Positions 40,875-48,507 of a stretch of DNA of 48,641 nt are shown here, piece after piece. This DNA comes from Bacteroidota bacterium (GTDB lineage: Bacteria; Bacteroidota; Bacteroidia; Chitinophagales; Saprospiraceae), in NCBI GenBank assembly GCA_020160935.1, contig JAIUPL010000038.1:1-48641 (forward strand), in the 5' to 3' direction. How positions within the stretch are numbered: position 1 is the first letter of the stretch; each line of letters begins with the position of its first letter. The notes under the pieces are model-generated. The model saw nothing but the letters and a program-made list of their open reading frames with translations, was not told the origin of the DNA and searched no databases. The position numbers and the translations under genes are program-made.

Positions 40875-42083
40875 TCAAATCAGTTCCAGTTGTTTGGGGT
40901 AGCAGAGATAATGCTTGGTGACCAATTTGGTGAATAAGGGCACATCGGAGCATTCGCTGATGGGACAGACGCGGTTGTTTTTAAACAGGATTTTGATCTG
41001 TTCCGTGCTTTCATCGTAGGAGCGATTGCTCACAGCGCCGTGGTAAACAAAATGCTCCACGAGCGCCTGTTCTCCAAATTGTTCTTGTACTGCATGCCGT
41101 ATCTGTTCGATCCTTTTCGGACTTACAGGATGATCGTGCCATTCAAGTCGCATCAAGCGGCGATCGAGCAGGCCGCGTGAAAGATAGGAAAGTGTAAAGT
41201 CCTCTGCTTCCGACCAGTATTTGATGGCTGCCGTTACATCGTTGTCGTCGAGCAGGGTAAAATGGCGCATCAGTTCTTCGGGGTCGTGGGTATGCCCGTT
41301 TTTACGGTATAAAAACCAGCCCAGGTGACGTGGCACTTCCAGTTGTACGCCCTGCAGGGCCAGTTCGCGCGCGCGGCGCAGGGTGTGAATGAGCATTTGT
41401 TCGGCCGTTACACCGGTTTTATGCAAATACACCTGCCAATACATCAGGCGGCGAGCAATCAGGAATTTTTCGATGCTGTAAATGCCCTTTTCTTCCACCA
41501 CCAGTTCGCCATCGTGTACGGCCAGCATTTTGATAATGCGATCATAGCCGATTACGCCTTCGCTCACGCCCGTGAAAAAACTATCGCGATTCAGGTAATC
41601 CATGCGATCCATGTCCAGTTGGCCAGAAACCAACTGATGCAAAAACTTCTGCGGATATCGGTCTGTAAAAATGTCGAGTGCCAACGACAATCGGCCTTTA
41701 AAATGGCGGTTCAAGTCTTCCATCAGGAGGCTCGAAAGATCCTCGTGGTGCATTTCCACCAGCGTGTGTTCGAGTGCATGCGAAAACGGGCCGTGGCCCA
41801 CATCGTGCAATAATATCGCAACGGCAGCACCCTCCGCTTCTTCGTCACTGATATCGACGCCTTTGGAACGCAATACCTCTATGCTTTGCTGCATCAGGTG
41901 CAATGCGCCCAGGGCATGGTGAAAACGTGTATGCAGCGCACCGGGATATACATAGGAGGCCAATCCAAGTTGCCGTATCCTCCGCAACCGCTGAAAATAC
42001 GGATGGTCGATCAGGTCGAGTATCAAACCGTAAGGAATGGACATAAAACCGTAGACAGGATCATTGAAGATTTTGGAGCGCAT
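40875..42083 (-). CDS. HD-domain phosphohydrolase (dGTPase/SAMHD1-like)
   Basis: The 402-residue protein has metal-binding HD motifs in the order expected for the family: RFHHALGALHLM (His55/His56), ILLHDVGHGPFSHALEHT (His93-Asp94) and LDMDRMDYLNRDSFFTG. Relatives hydrolyse dNTPs or other nucleotides. The start MRSKIFNDPVYGFMSIPYGL is the usual opening of this group. It follows a family C element and is in line with the upstream minus-strand genes. Exact substrate unknown. Confidence 0.9.
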   Translation of the reverse strand: MRSKIFNDPVYGFMSIPYGLILDLIDHPYFQRLRRIRQLGLASYVYPGALHTRFHHALGALHLMQQSIEVLRSKGVDISDEEAEGAAVAILLHDVGHGPFSHALEHTLVEMHHEDLSSLLMEDLNRHFKGRLSLALDIFTDRYPQKFLHQLVSGQLDMDRMDYLNRDSFFTGVSEGVIGYDRIIKMLAVHDGELVVEEKGIYSIEKFLIARRLMYWQVYLHKTGVTAEQMLIHTLRRARELALQGVQLEVPRHLGWFLYRKNGHTHDPEELMRHFTLLDDNDVTAAIKYWSEAEDFTLSYLSRGLLDRRLMRLEWHDHPVSPKRIEQIRHAVQEQFGEQALVEHFVYHGAVSNRSYDESTEQIKILFKNNRVCPISECSDVPLFTKLVTKHYLCYPKQLELI

Positions 42084-42095
42084 GTTTGTGAGGGT

Positions 42096-42275
42096 GGTTG
42101 ATGAGGGTTGATGAGGGTTGATGAGGTTGATGAGGTTGAGAGTTGAGGGGTTGAGAGTTGAGGGGTTGATATTCAGTCAGTCATGTGAAGCAAAATCACT
42201 GTTATGCTGAGTGGCTGATCTCAACTTCTCAACCCCTCAACCCCTCAACTCTCAACCTCATCAACCTCATCAACT
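42096..42275. repeat. Palindromic element, family C mixed with GAGAGTTGAGG units
   Basis: The outer left arm is GGTTGATGAGG units and the inner left arm is GAGAGTTGAGGGGTT units (to about 42168). The right arm (about 42219-42275) mirrors both kinds in reverse order: CAACCCCTCAA and CTCTCAACC inside, CATCAACCT outside. The core (GATATTCAGTCAGTC with GCTGAGTGGCTGATC) pairs weakly. It lies between two minus-strand genes and touches the stop of the upstream one at 42274. Confidence 0.88.
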
Positions 42276-42849
42276 ATTGTTTCGGTGTCGATTGATACAC
42301 TGTCAAAAAAATTAATGCCAGCCGCATGGGGTAGGAGACCGTTTCATCCAGATCATCTTCAATTGTCCAGTCACGCGGATCCATTCGGCGCATGGTATAC
42401 ATATAAAATTGTCCGCGGTTGGAGTCTTGCACCAGCCATTCGTCGAACTGGTTCGTCCAGCGGCTTTTCAGGGTGAGCGTAACGGAATTATCGGTCACAC
42501 GCCATTCTGTGAAATCACCAGCCCAGGCAATGCGCATGGTCACGACATCGCCTTCATAGGTACGCAGTTCCCATTGGCTTGGATCATCTTTCCAGCGGCG
42601 TTTGATGGTGCCTCGCTGGCCACCCATTTCAAAATCCCATTCCGACCAGTCGTCACGCACGTTGAGCCAGCGCAACTTCATTTCACCAAACACCTCTTCT
42701 TGAGGCGCTTCTTCCTCATCGCGCGCTTTTTCAGGCTGCATATATATCTCCCATTCCACAAAAGAGTCGCTCCAGCGGCTGCTGATGCCCGAGATGGTTT
42801 GAGCAGGCAGGCTGCACGACAGGAGTACAAAAAAGAGACAGATACGCAT
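42274..42849 (-). CDS. Exported Trp-repeat protein of unknown function
   Basis: The protein has 191 residues with a signal peptide (MRICLFFVLLSCSLPAQ). The body is six repeats of about 22-28 residues with a W-x(6-9)-W pattern followed by beta strands: SRWSDSFVEWEIY, LRWLNVRDDWSEWDF, RRWKDDPSQWELRTY, IAWAGDFTEWRVTD, SRWTNQFDEWLVQD, RRMDPRDWTIEDD. Each repeat could form a beta-hairpin of a small propeller or barrel. I do not recognise the family. The final third (MRLALIFLTVYQSTPKQ) is hydrophobic. Confidence 0.75.
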   Translation of the reverse strand: MRICLFFVLLSCSLPAQTISGISSRWSDSFVEWEIYMQPEKARDEEEAPQEEVFGEMKLRWLNVRDDWSEWDFEMGGQRGTIKRRWKDDPSQWELRTYEGDVVTMRIAWAGDFTEWRVTDNSVTLTLKSRWTNQFDEWLVQDSNRGQFYMYTMRRMDPRDWTIEDDLDETVSYPMRLALIFLTVYQSTPKQ

Positions 42850-42855
42850 GGTTGA

Positions 42856-42888
42856 AGTCCTGGGTCGTAAGTCCTGAGTCCTGAGTCG
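42856..42888. repeat. Lone family G arm
   Basis: AGTCCTGGGTCGTAAGTCCT and the following GAGTCCTGAGTCG repeat the left arm of the element at 39410 almost base for base (one mismatch), including its GTCGTAA variant. No mirror arm follows. It sits just upstream of the start codon of the minus-strand Trp-repeat gene. Confidence 0.85.
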
Positions 42889-42912
42889 TTGGTACGCAGG
42901 TGACAGGAGTAG

Positions 42913-43299
42913 TTAAAAAGGCAGGTCGTCAAAATTGCCGGTAGCGGGTGGCGCTTCATTGTAATTTGGAAACGGGTCCGTCGGGAAGTTTTCTTCCGCA
43001 TTGCCGGCCTGGTTGTTGCTGCCGCCACCTTCTCCGGCGCGTTCGATGCGCCAGGCATTGAGGTTCGTCAGGTATTTACCATTCCATTCACGCCCGCGCA
43101 AGTCGAACGACACCTTGATACGTTCTCCTTCCTTATAGTTGTCCAGCATGGTACAACGATCCTGTACGGCCTGGAATTTTACCAGTTGAGGGTAGTTACC
43201 ATCGGGTATTTCCAGTACAAATTCACGGGTTTGAAAACTGGCAGATTTTTGTTCTGTGGGGAATAAACGGTGCAGTTTCCCTTCTACTTCGAAAGCCAT
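42913..43299 (-). CDS. DUF3127 protein with SSB-like acidic tail
   Basis: The protein has 128 residues. The N-terminal 85 (MAFEVEGKLHRLFPTEQKS, FVLEIPDGNYPQLVKFQAVQ, ERIKVSFDLRGREWNGKYLT, NLNAWRIE) match the DUF3127 family, a predicted small OB-like domain. A Gly/Asn/Pro-rich linker follows, and the end is NFDDLPF, similar to the acidic tip of single-stranded DNA binding proteins (DDxIPF). A DNA-related role is inferred. The start codon follows a lone family E arm by 4 nt. Confidence 0.85.
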   Translation of the reverse strand: MAFEVEGKLHRLFPTEQKSASFQTREFVLEIPDGNYPQLVKFQAVQDRCTMLDNYKEGERIKVSFDLRGREWNGKYLTNLNAWRIERAGEGGGSNNQAGNAEENFPTDPFPNYNEAPPATGNFDDLPF

Positions 43300-43303
43300 T
43301 ATA

Positions 43304-43344
43304 GTGAGTGGTGAGTAGTGAGTAGTGAGTGGTGAGTAGTGAGT
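43304..43344. repeat. Lone family E arm
   Basis: Six GTGAGTA/GTGAGTG units occupy most of the 50-nt gap between two minus-strand genes. A stretch of 38 nt (from 43304) has the same order of variants as the complement of the right arm at about 12008-12050, with no mismatch that I could find. No mirror arm. Confidence 0.85.
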
Positions 43345-43349
43345 TCGGG

Positions 43350-45134
43350 TTATTTGAGTTTGAACATCTGTTCGTAATAGCCGGGGCGATTGGCCGTCAG
43401 CACATAATCGAATTTTTTGGCAACGATAATGCGCTGCAAAGGTGCGAATAAAGGCACTTCGGGCAATTCATCGTGTAAAATTTGTTGAGCCTGCAAATAC
43501 AATTGCTTGCGCACGGCTTCATCGGGCGTAGTTCTGATCGCTGAAATCAGGCTGTCGGCCACCGGATTGGCAAAAGACGAGCGATTGTCGCCGGCAGGAA
43601 TGAGGCTGGCGGAGTGAAAACGGGAATACAGTTCTACATGCCCCGGAAACAATTGCGCTCCCAGAAAAGCCGATTCATAGTTGCCACTTTTGGTATCCAG
43701 GGTGATCTTGTTGATGTCGGCGCCGATCACATTGATTTTCACACCTGCCTGCAAGGCCGTCTCTGCAAGGCTGGCGGCCAGCGCATTGTTTATTTTATTG
43801 CTTACCGGCACCAATACATCGATGCTAAGGTCAGTTCTGACATTGTTCACCATTTTATCCAACACGGCATCATTGTTGGAATCGGCCCAACCGGCTTCTG
43901 CAAGCAATTGCCTTGCCGCAGCGATATTCATCGTATAGGGCTTGATATTCTGTGCATAATACGATTTGGCAGGATTCACCGGCCCTACGATGGGTTGTGC
44001 GAGGCCCTGCAAAATGGTTTTCAGGGCATAGTCGTAATCGATCACCTGCGCGAGCGCACGCCGTACTCGAACATCCGACAATTTCGGGTTGCGCATATTG
44101 AACATCCAGCGCGCGTATTGAATGGAACCCGGTGTGATAAAATCGTATTTGGCTGCCAGCGCAGGGTCCGATTTCAGTTGTAAAAACCTCGTTGCGTCCA
44201 TACCCGTGACAATATCGAGTTCTTCCGTGCGCAGCATATTTTCTACAATCGGGTCGTCTTTGACCACCTTGTACACCAGTTTCTGCGGATAAACAGCCAG
44301 TAAGGGTGTTTCGGCAGCGGCATTGTCGCCCCACCAGTTTTCTTTTTTTACGAGGGTAGCAGCCTGGTCATTCAGGGATTCCAGGCGATACGGGCCACTA
44401 CCCATGATGGCTGCAGGGTCGTAACTGTATTTAGGCTGACTGAACTCGTCGGCGAAAGTTTTCAGGTTGGGGTTGTTTTTGGCTACTTCCGCGATTTTCG
44501 TTTTATCCGTAAAATCGGACAGCGGGATATTGCCCAACCGGTTGTTGGGGTCATAGTGATAGGCCGGGTAAACAAAAAACTGGCACAGGCTTTCGAGCGC
44601 CAGCATGTAATAATCGCTGTAATAAGCAGTGAACTTTTTCGGGTTGGCCGGGTCTATTTCCACATTTTGTAATGTCTGGAAAAAACTACCCCAGTTTTGG
44701 GTGGGCAGACCCGGGTGCAGCATAAGTTTCATAGAAAAAACCACGTCCTGAGCAGTCACCGGCGTACCATTGTCCCATTTCGCTTCTTCCAGCAATTCAA
44801 AGTCGTATGCCAGGGAGCCCTTGTATGTTCCTTCTGTCACGTTACGAACGGTTGGGATACTTTTCACCAACAGGGGTTTCATTTCCAGGGTTTTCGGATC
44901 GAGGTTACCCAGGGTTTGAAACATCTGGTTGCAGACATACAGTGAATAGGCACTCTGCGTCAGAAAGGGGTTCAGGTTGTTGGCTGCCGCTTCCATCCGA
45001 ATATTTACCACTTCGGTTTGAGGGCCAGGCCCGCCACAACCTGTACAGCCAATTATTGCAATGAAAAGGATACTAATTACGCCGTACAGGAACGGCTGCA
45101 GGTTTTTTTTCAAAAGGATAGGAAATATGTTCAT
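43350..45134 (-). CDS. Oligopeptide/nickel-type ABC transporter binding lipoprotein
   Basis: The 594-residue protein is a family 5 solute-binding protein. A hydrophobic N-terminus with Cys (LFIAIIGCTGCGGPG) suggests lipoprotein anchoring, though the first Cys is preceded by IIG, a slightly atypical lipobox. Landmarks are NLNPFLTQSAYSLYVCNQMF, AKWDNGTPVTAQDVVFSMKL, YSDYYMLALESLCQFFVYPA, RVRRALAQVIDYDYALKTIL and AAARQLLAEAGWADSNND. It should deliver peptides or similar ligands to a permease; no permease or ATPase gene is in the window. A promoter candidate lies within the end of the upstream DCC gene. Confidence 0.88.
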   Translation of the reverse strand: MNIFPILLKKNLQPFLYGVISILFIAIIGCTGCGGPGPQTEVVNIRMEAAANNLNPFLTQSAYSLYVCNQMFQTLGNLDPKTLEMKPLLVKSIPTVRNVTEGTYKGSLAYDFELLEEAKWDNGTPVTAQDVVFSMKLMLHPGLPTQNWGSFFQTLQNVEIDPANPKKFTAYYSDYYMLALESLCQFFVYPAYHYDPNNRLGNIPLSDFTDKTKIAEVAKNNPNLKTFADEFSQPKYSYDPAAIMGSGPYRLESLNDQAATLVKKENWWGDNAAAETPLLAVYPQKLVYKVVKDDPIVENMLRTEELDIVTGMDATRFLQLKSDPALAAKYDFITPGSIQYARWMFNMRNPKLSDVRVRRALAQVIDYDYALKTILQGLAQPIVGPVNPAKSYYAQNIKPYTMNIAAARQLLAEAGWADSNNDAVLDKMVNNVRTDLSIDVLVPVSNKINNALAASLAETALQAGVKINVIGADINKITLDTKSGNYESAFLGAQLFPGHVELYSRFHSASLIPAGDNRSSFANPVADSLISAIRTTPDEAVRKQLYLQAQQILHDELPEVPLFAPLQRIIVAKKFDYVLTANRPGYYEQMFKLK

Positions 45135-45150
45135 GCTTATTAAATTTTGG

Positions 45151-45182
45151 TAAAAATAAGGCGCATTCCCTATTCAAACAAA
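45151..45182 (-). promoter_or_regulatory. Putative promoter of the binding lipoprotein gene
   Basis: On the minus strand TTTG (45179-45182), a 20-nt spacer and TATTTTTA (45151-45158), one mismatch from TAnnTTTG. A second TTTG at 45175-45178 would give a 16-nt spacer. The -33 part overlaps the last codons of the DCC gene. Confidence 0.4.
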
Positions 45183-45569
45183 CCGATCCTTCCATTCGGA
45201 GCGCGGAAGCATACACGATTCACGGCGACCAAACCAGCGGTACCGATTCCGGGCAATCCACCTGTACATGGCGTCGCGTATCGGCCGCGGTATGATTTTA
45301 AACACGTACAACAACTGCCACAGGCCGCCGATCCTGCGTACAATTTCCAGTGGTACATCCGAATGCAGCAACAGGCGTTCACCATCCACCAATACCACCG
45401 AATCGAAATCCTGCGTCGAACGCCCCCAGATGCGCAGCAACTCCTGACCGGTTTCGGACTGCAGGGCTGCAAAACGAAAAATGCCTTTGCGGTCATGCAA
45501 CAACACCCATTGAACAGATGCATTGCAGAGGTTGCACACCCCATCGAAAAGAAGTACCGGTGCTGTCAT
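45174..45569 (-). CDS. DCC-family thiol-disulfide oxidoreductase-like protein
   Basis: The 131-residue protein belongs to the DUF393/DCC family. The signature FDGVCNLCNASVQW (CxxC) is near the N-terminus, followed by FAALQSETGQELL, SVVLVDGERLLLHSDVPLEI and IPRPIRDAMYRWIARNRYRW. Members are predicted redox proteins of unknown partner. The start at 45569 (MTAPVLLFDGVC) is conventional for the family; a longer frame upstream overlaps the promoter of the divergent OstA-like gene. Confidence 0.88.
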   Translation of the reverse strand: MTAPVLLFDGVCNLCNASVQWVLLHDRKGIFRFAALQSETGQELLRIWGRSTQDFDSVVLVDGERLLLHSDVPLEIVRRIGGLWQLLYVFKIIPRPIRDAMYRWIARNRYRWFGRRESCMLPRSEWKDRFV

Positions 45570-45578
45570 TGCTACATA

Positions 45579-45587
45579 TAACTTTGC
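45579..45587 (+). promoter_or_regulatory. Promoter -7 box for the OstA-like gene
   Basis: TAACTTTGC matches TAnnTTTGC exactly. No TTTG is seen at the usual upstream distance. The leader to the ATG at 45686 would be about 90 nt. It overlaps the leader of the divergent DCC gene. Confidence 0.5.
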
Positions 45588-45685
45588 AGGCGCTTTTTGG
45601 TTTCCTGCGGCAGGTGTTATTTGAGAATCATTTACCCTCGAAGTAGACAAAACCTGCCAATTGTTCGTTAAGAGCGTGTTGAACT

Positions 45686-47506
45686 ATGAAGAAGTATATT
45701 TTTTTCAGCCTTTTCCTGTTGATCTCGTCGTGGCTGGCGGCTCAGGCGCCTCTTGCACCTGTAGTGCAGGACAGTTCTCAGAAACTCAAAATCGAGACAG
45801 CCATGGTGGTCGAGTATTTTGTAAAGGGCCAGCGAACCCTGCAAAAACTCAGCGGAAACGTTCGGATGCGTCAGGAAAACACCCTGGTGTATTGCGATAC
45901 GGCCATTCTCGATCAGGAAAATGCCGTGCTCAAGGGAAATGTTTCCATGGAACAGGCCGATAGCGTGAAGGTTTTTGCCGACTCTGCCTTGTACAACACG
46001 GATACCAAAATCAGCCACCTGTTTGGAAATGTAGTGCTGGTAAACGGTGTACAGGAGTTGTTTACCAACCGGCTGAAATATGACCTGGGCAATAAAATTG
46101 CCACTTATCACACAGGCGCTACCATGACCAACGGGAAAAGCCAACTGACCAGTACCCACGGTTATTATTACGTCAATGAAAAACAGATATACTTCAAAGG
46201 CAATGTACTGGGCACCGATCCTGATTTTACCATGCGCACCGATACCATGGTGTTTAATACCGAAACACAGACGGTACGGTTTGTAGCGCCGACGCTTATC
46301 AGCCAGCAAAAGAGCAAAATTTACACAGAAAGCGGGTTTTACGACATAGAAAATGATTTTGCCGAGTTCGACCTGAATCCGCAATACGAAAAGGAACAGC
46401 AGCGCGGTCGGGCCCGGAAAATGCGTTATTTCGGCACGTCAAAAGAATACATGCTGGAAGGCGATGCCTACATCGACGACCCCCAAAAAGGACAAACGAC
46501 ACAAGCAGATGTCATCCGATACAATACGGACACCGAAAAAACCACGCTGAAAGGCAACGCCCATTTCCGCGACAGCACCCGAGATATCCGCGGAGAAGAG
46601 ATACATGTGGACAGCCGCAATAAGGCATATCAGATTGCGGGCCGGGGCAGGGTAATTGATCCGCCGAATATCATTGAGGCAGACTCGCTCGATTTTAATG
46701 ACAATCTGGGCGCCGGGCTCGCACTGGGTGGCGTGATCTGGATAGATACTGCCAGCGAATTTACCATTCTGGCCCACCGAATGGATTACAACAAACAGAC
46801 GGAGTTTCTGAATGCTTTCGGCAGTTCGGGCGCACAAGGAGCCACCGGCCGGCCGCTTATGAAATCACTGATCGAGCGCGATACGCTCTATATGAGTGCC
46901 GATACGCTTACCTCTTACAAACCTGACACAGCAAGCGATATAAGGCTCTTGCTGGCACATCGGGATGTGCGGATTTTTAAAAGCGATATGCAGGCCGTGT
47001 GCGACTCTTTATCGTTTAGTACCGCCGATTCAATTTTCAGATTTTACAAAATTCGCGACTTGCCCGTTATTTGGTCCGATACGTCCCAATTTTCAGGTGA
47101 TACGGTGCGCATGCTCCTGAAAAACAAAAAACTCGACCGAATCTGGCTGATTCAAAATGCACTGGTTATCAATTCGGAAGATGGCTTGATGTTCAACCAG
47201 ATCAAGGGCAAAAACACCACTGCATTTTTCCGCGACGACGAGGTAAGGGAAATGCTCGTGGAGGGCAATGCCCAGGCTGTTTATTATGCCCTCGACGACG
47301 GGCGTGCCTACATCGGGCTAAATGAAACGCAGTGCTCAGAAATGCGGCTTTATTTTGGCAATAACCAGGTGGAAAGCATCAAGTTTTACACCCAGCCGAG
47401 CGGCTCATTCACGCCGATGAAAAAGGCTGGTAGTGGCACTAAAAAACTTGATGGTTTCTTCTGGGAGCAGGTACGGAGGCCGCATCGGATACAGGACTTA
47501 TTTTAG
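45686..47506 (+). CDS. OstA/LptA-like lipopolysaccharide transport protein
   Basis: The 606-residue protein has a signal peptide (MKKYIFFSLFLLISSWLAAQ). The body is a long series of OstA-like beta repeats with alternating short strands: LSGNVRMRQENTLVYCDTAI, LKGNVSMEQADSVKVFADSA, LFGNVVLVNGVQELFTNRLK, FKGNVLGTDPDFTMRTDTMV, LKGNAHFRDSTRDIRGEEIH. The xxGNVxxxx signature is that of the LptA/LptD N-terminal jellyroll, which bridges lipopolysaccharide across the periplasm. At 606 residues it is much longer than LptA and lacks the LptD barrel, as in the Bacteroidota OstA-like group. It ends 8 nt from the convergent next gene, with no palindromic element between. Confidence 0.88.
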   Translation: MKKYIFFSLFLLISSWLAAQAPLAPVVQDSSQKLKIETAMVVEYFVKGQRTLQKLSGNVRMRQENTLVYCDTAILDQENAVLKGNVSMEQADSVKVFADSALYNTDTKISHLFGNVVLVNGVQELFTNRLKYDLGNKIATYHTGATMTNGKSQLTSTHGYYYVNEKQIYFKGNVLGTDPDFTMRTDTMVFNTETQTVRFVAPTLISQQKSKIYTESGFYDIENDFAEFDLNPQYEKEQQRGRARKMRYFGTSKEYMLEGDAYIDDPQKGQTTQADVIRYNTDTEKTTLKGNAHFRDSTRDIRGEEIHVDSRNKAYQIAGRGRVIDPPNIIEADSLDFNDNLGAGLALGGVIWIDTASEFTILAHRMDYNKQTEFLNAFGSSGAQGATGRPLMKSLIERDTLYMSADTLTSYKPDTASDIRLLLAHRDVRIFKSDMQAVCDSLSFSTADSIFRFYKIRDLPVIWSDTSQFSGDTVRMLLKNKKLDRIWLIQNALVINSEDGLMFNQIKGKNTTAFFRDDEVREMLVEGNAQAVYYALDDGRAYIGLNETQCSEMRLYFGNNQVESIKFYTQPSGSFTPMKKAGSGTKKLDGFFWEQVRRPHRIQDLF

Positions 47507-47514
47507 GTCTACCA

Positions 47515-48168
47515 TCATTTATCCAGTTCATAAAGCCTGTACGTTTCAATTACTTTCACCATTTCTCCTTCAAAATCACTCACTTCCGATATTTTTTTGC
47601 CATCAAGGGCCTTGGCCCAGGCCTTCCAGTCCTTTCCGCAACTTTGTTGTAAGGTGGCAAAATCATTTCTTCCACTGAGGTATTTGCTAAAGTCGCGGAA
47701 ACTATCCCAGGCTTTATCATAATGGCGAATGCATACGCCATTTACCGTTTCGGTAGCGCCTTCCCATCCGCCTCCACATCCCAGACCGAAATAGTTGTGG
47801 TGTTCCATAGCCCAGTTTCTTTTGCCACTGAAACTATTGACGTAGGCACAAGCCAGTAAGACGGAAGCAGGAATCCCAAATTTTTCCTGTTCTCCTGCCG
47901 CCACTTTTCCAAATCGTTGGAGGAAAGGGATGGCTACCGTCTCCGGAATATCAGGCAGGTTGACACTGCTGCGTGATGCCCATGTGAAAAGGCTTGCTTG
48001 TGTCTCTTGTGAAGTGGCTATGGCGCCATTATCTGTAATTTTCTCTACATCCCGGCCTTTCCCGTCGTGTGCTGCCACGCTCAGCCAGTTCTTTTTTACA
48101 ATTGCAGCGAGAACCAGAATGATAACTGCAATAGGGAACCAATTTGTTTTAAAAAACTTCCATTTCAT
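47515..48168 (-). CDS. Membrane-anchored glucosaminidase-like protein lacking catalytic Glu
   Basis: The protein has 217 residues with an N-terminal membrane anchor (about 8-25, TNWFPIAVIILVLAAIV). The rest aligns with the glucosaminidase at 12032-12940: FGIPASVLLACAYVNSFSGK against IPASITLAQGLLETNAG, HNYFGLGCGG against NHFGIKC, DSFRDFSKYL against the FEVYQ region, and the end VIETYRLYELDK against IETYQLWRIDY. The catalytic Glu position is Asn (AYVNS), so it is probably inactive and may bind glycan strands or partner proteins. It is far from its two relatives. It has its own promoter. Confidence 0.8.
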   Translation of the reverse strand: MKWKFFKTNWFPIAVIILVLAAIVKKNWLSVAAHDGKGRDVEKITDNGAIATSQETQASLFTWASRSSVNLPDIPETVAIPFLQRFGKVAAGEQEKFGIPASVLLACAYVNSFSGKRNWAMEHHNYFGLGCGGGWEGATETVNGVCIRHYDKAWDSFRDFSKYLSGRNDFATLQQSCGKDWKAWAKALDGKKISEVSDFEGEMVKVIETYRLYELDK

Positions 48169-48243
48169 AGTGCGCTTTAGTTAGAAAGGTTTAAAAAAAG
48201 AGAATTAACCTCAAAAACCATTACTGTTGATTGTTAAGCGCTA

Positions 48244-48273
48244 CAAAAATAAATCATTTTGTTTTAAAAGCAA
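48244..48273 (-). promoter_or_regulatory. Promoter of the glucosaminidase-like gene
   Basis: On the minus strand TTG (48271-48273), a 19-nt spacer and TATTTTTG (48244-48251) match the Bacteroidota pattern. The leader is about 70 nt. Confidence 0.6.
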
Positions 48274-48313
48274 TTTTTTTGTTTTATTTTATCTCACCTC
48301 TCTCCCTGCTATA

Positions 48314-48471
48314 GAGATGTGAGAGAGTGAGAGATGTGAGAGATGTGAGAGAGTGAGAGAAGTAAGAGATGTGAGAGTTCGTAGATTGTACTTCTTCTTT
48401 AATAGAAATATTATAGCAAAGTGGAGCACTCTACGAACTCTCACATCTCTCACTTCTCACTTCTCACCTCT
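48314..48471. repeat. Palindromic element, family D
   Basis: The left arm (48314-48375) has GTGAGAGA/GTGAGAGAT units with one AGTAAGAGAT. The core AGTTCGTAGATTGTAC (48376-48391) pairs with GCACTCTACGAACT (48426-48439) with small mismatches. The right arm runs to 48471. The core TCGTAGAnTGTAC is shared with the family D element at 35688. Just outside, TCTCACCTCTCT (48292-48303) can pair with the first left-arm unit, the only case where a C-rich stretch comes first. Confidence 0.88.
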
Positions 48472-48507
48472 AAAAAAAAAGCCCCCCTCCAACTTTAGGA
48501 GAGAGGC
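48472..48507 (-). terminator. Intrinsic terminator on the minus strand
   Basis: On the minus strand a 10-bp stem (48498-48507 with 48481-48490, two G-U pairs) and 7-nt loop are followed by nine T residues (complement of 48472-48480). It should end a minus-strand transcript from beyond the right edge. It abuts the family D right arm. Confidence 0.75.
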
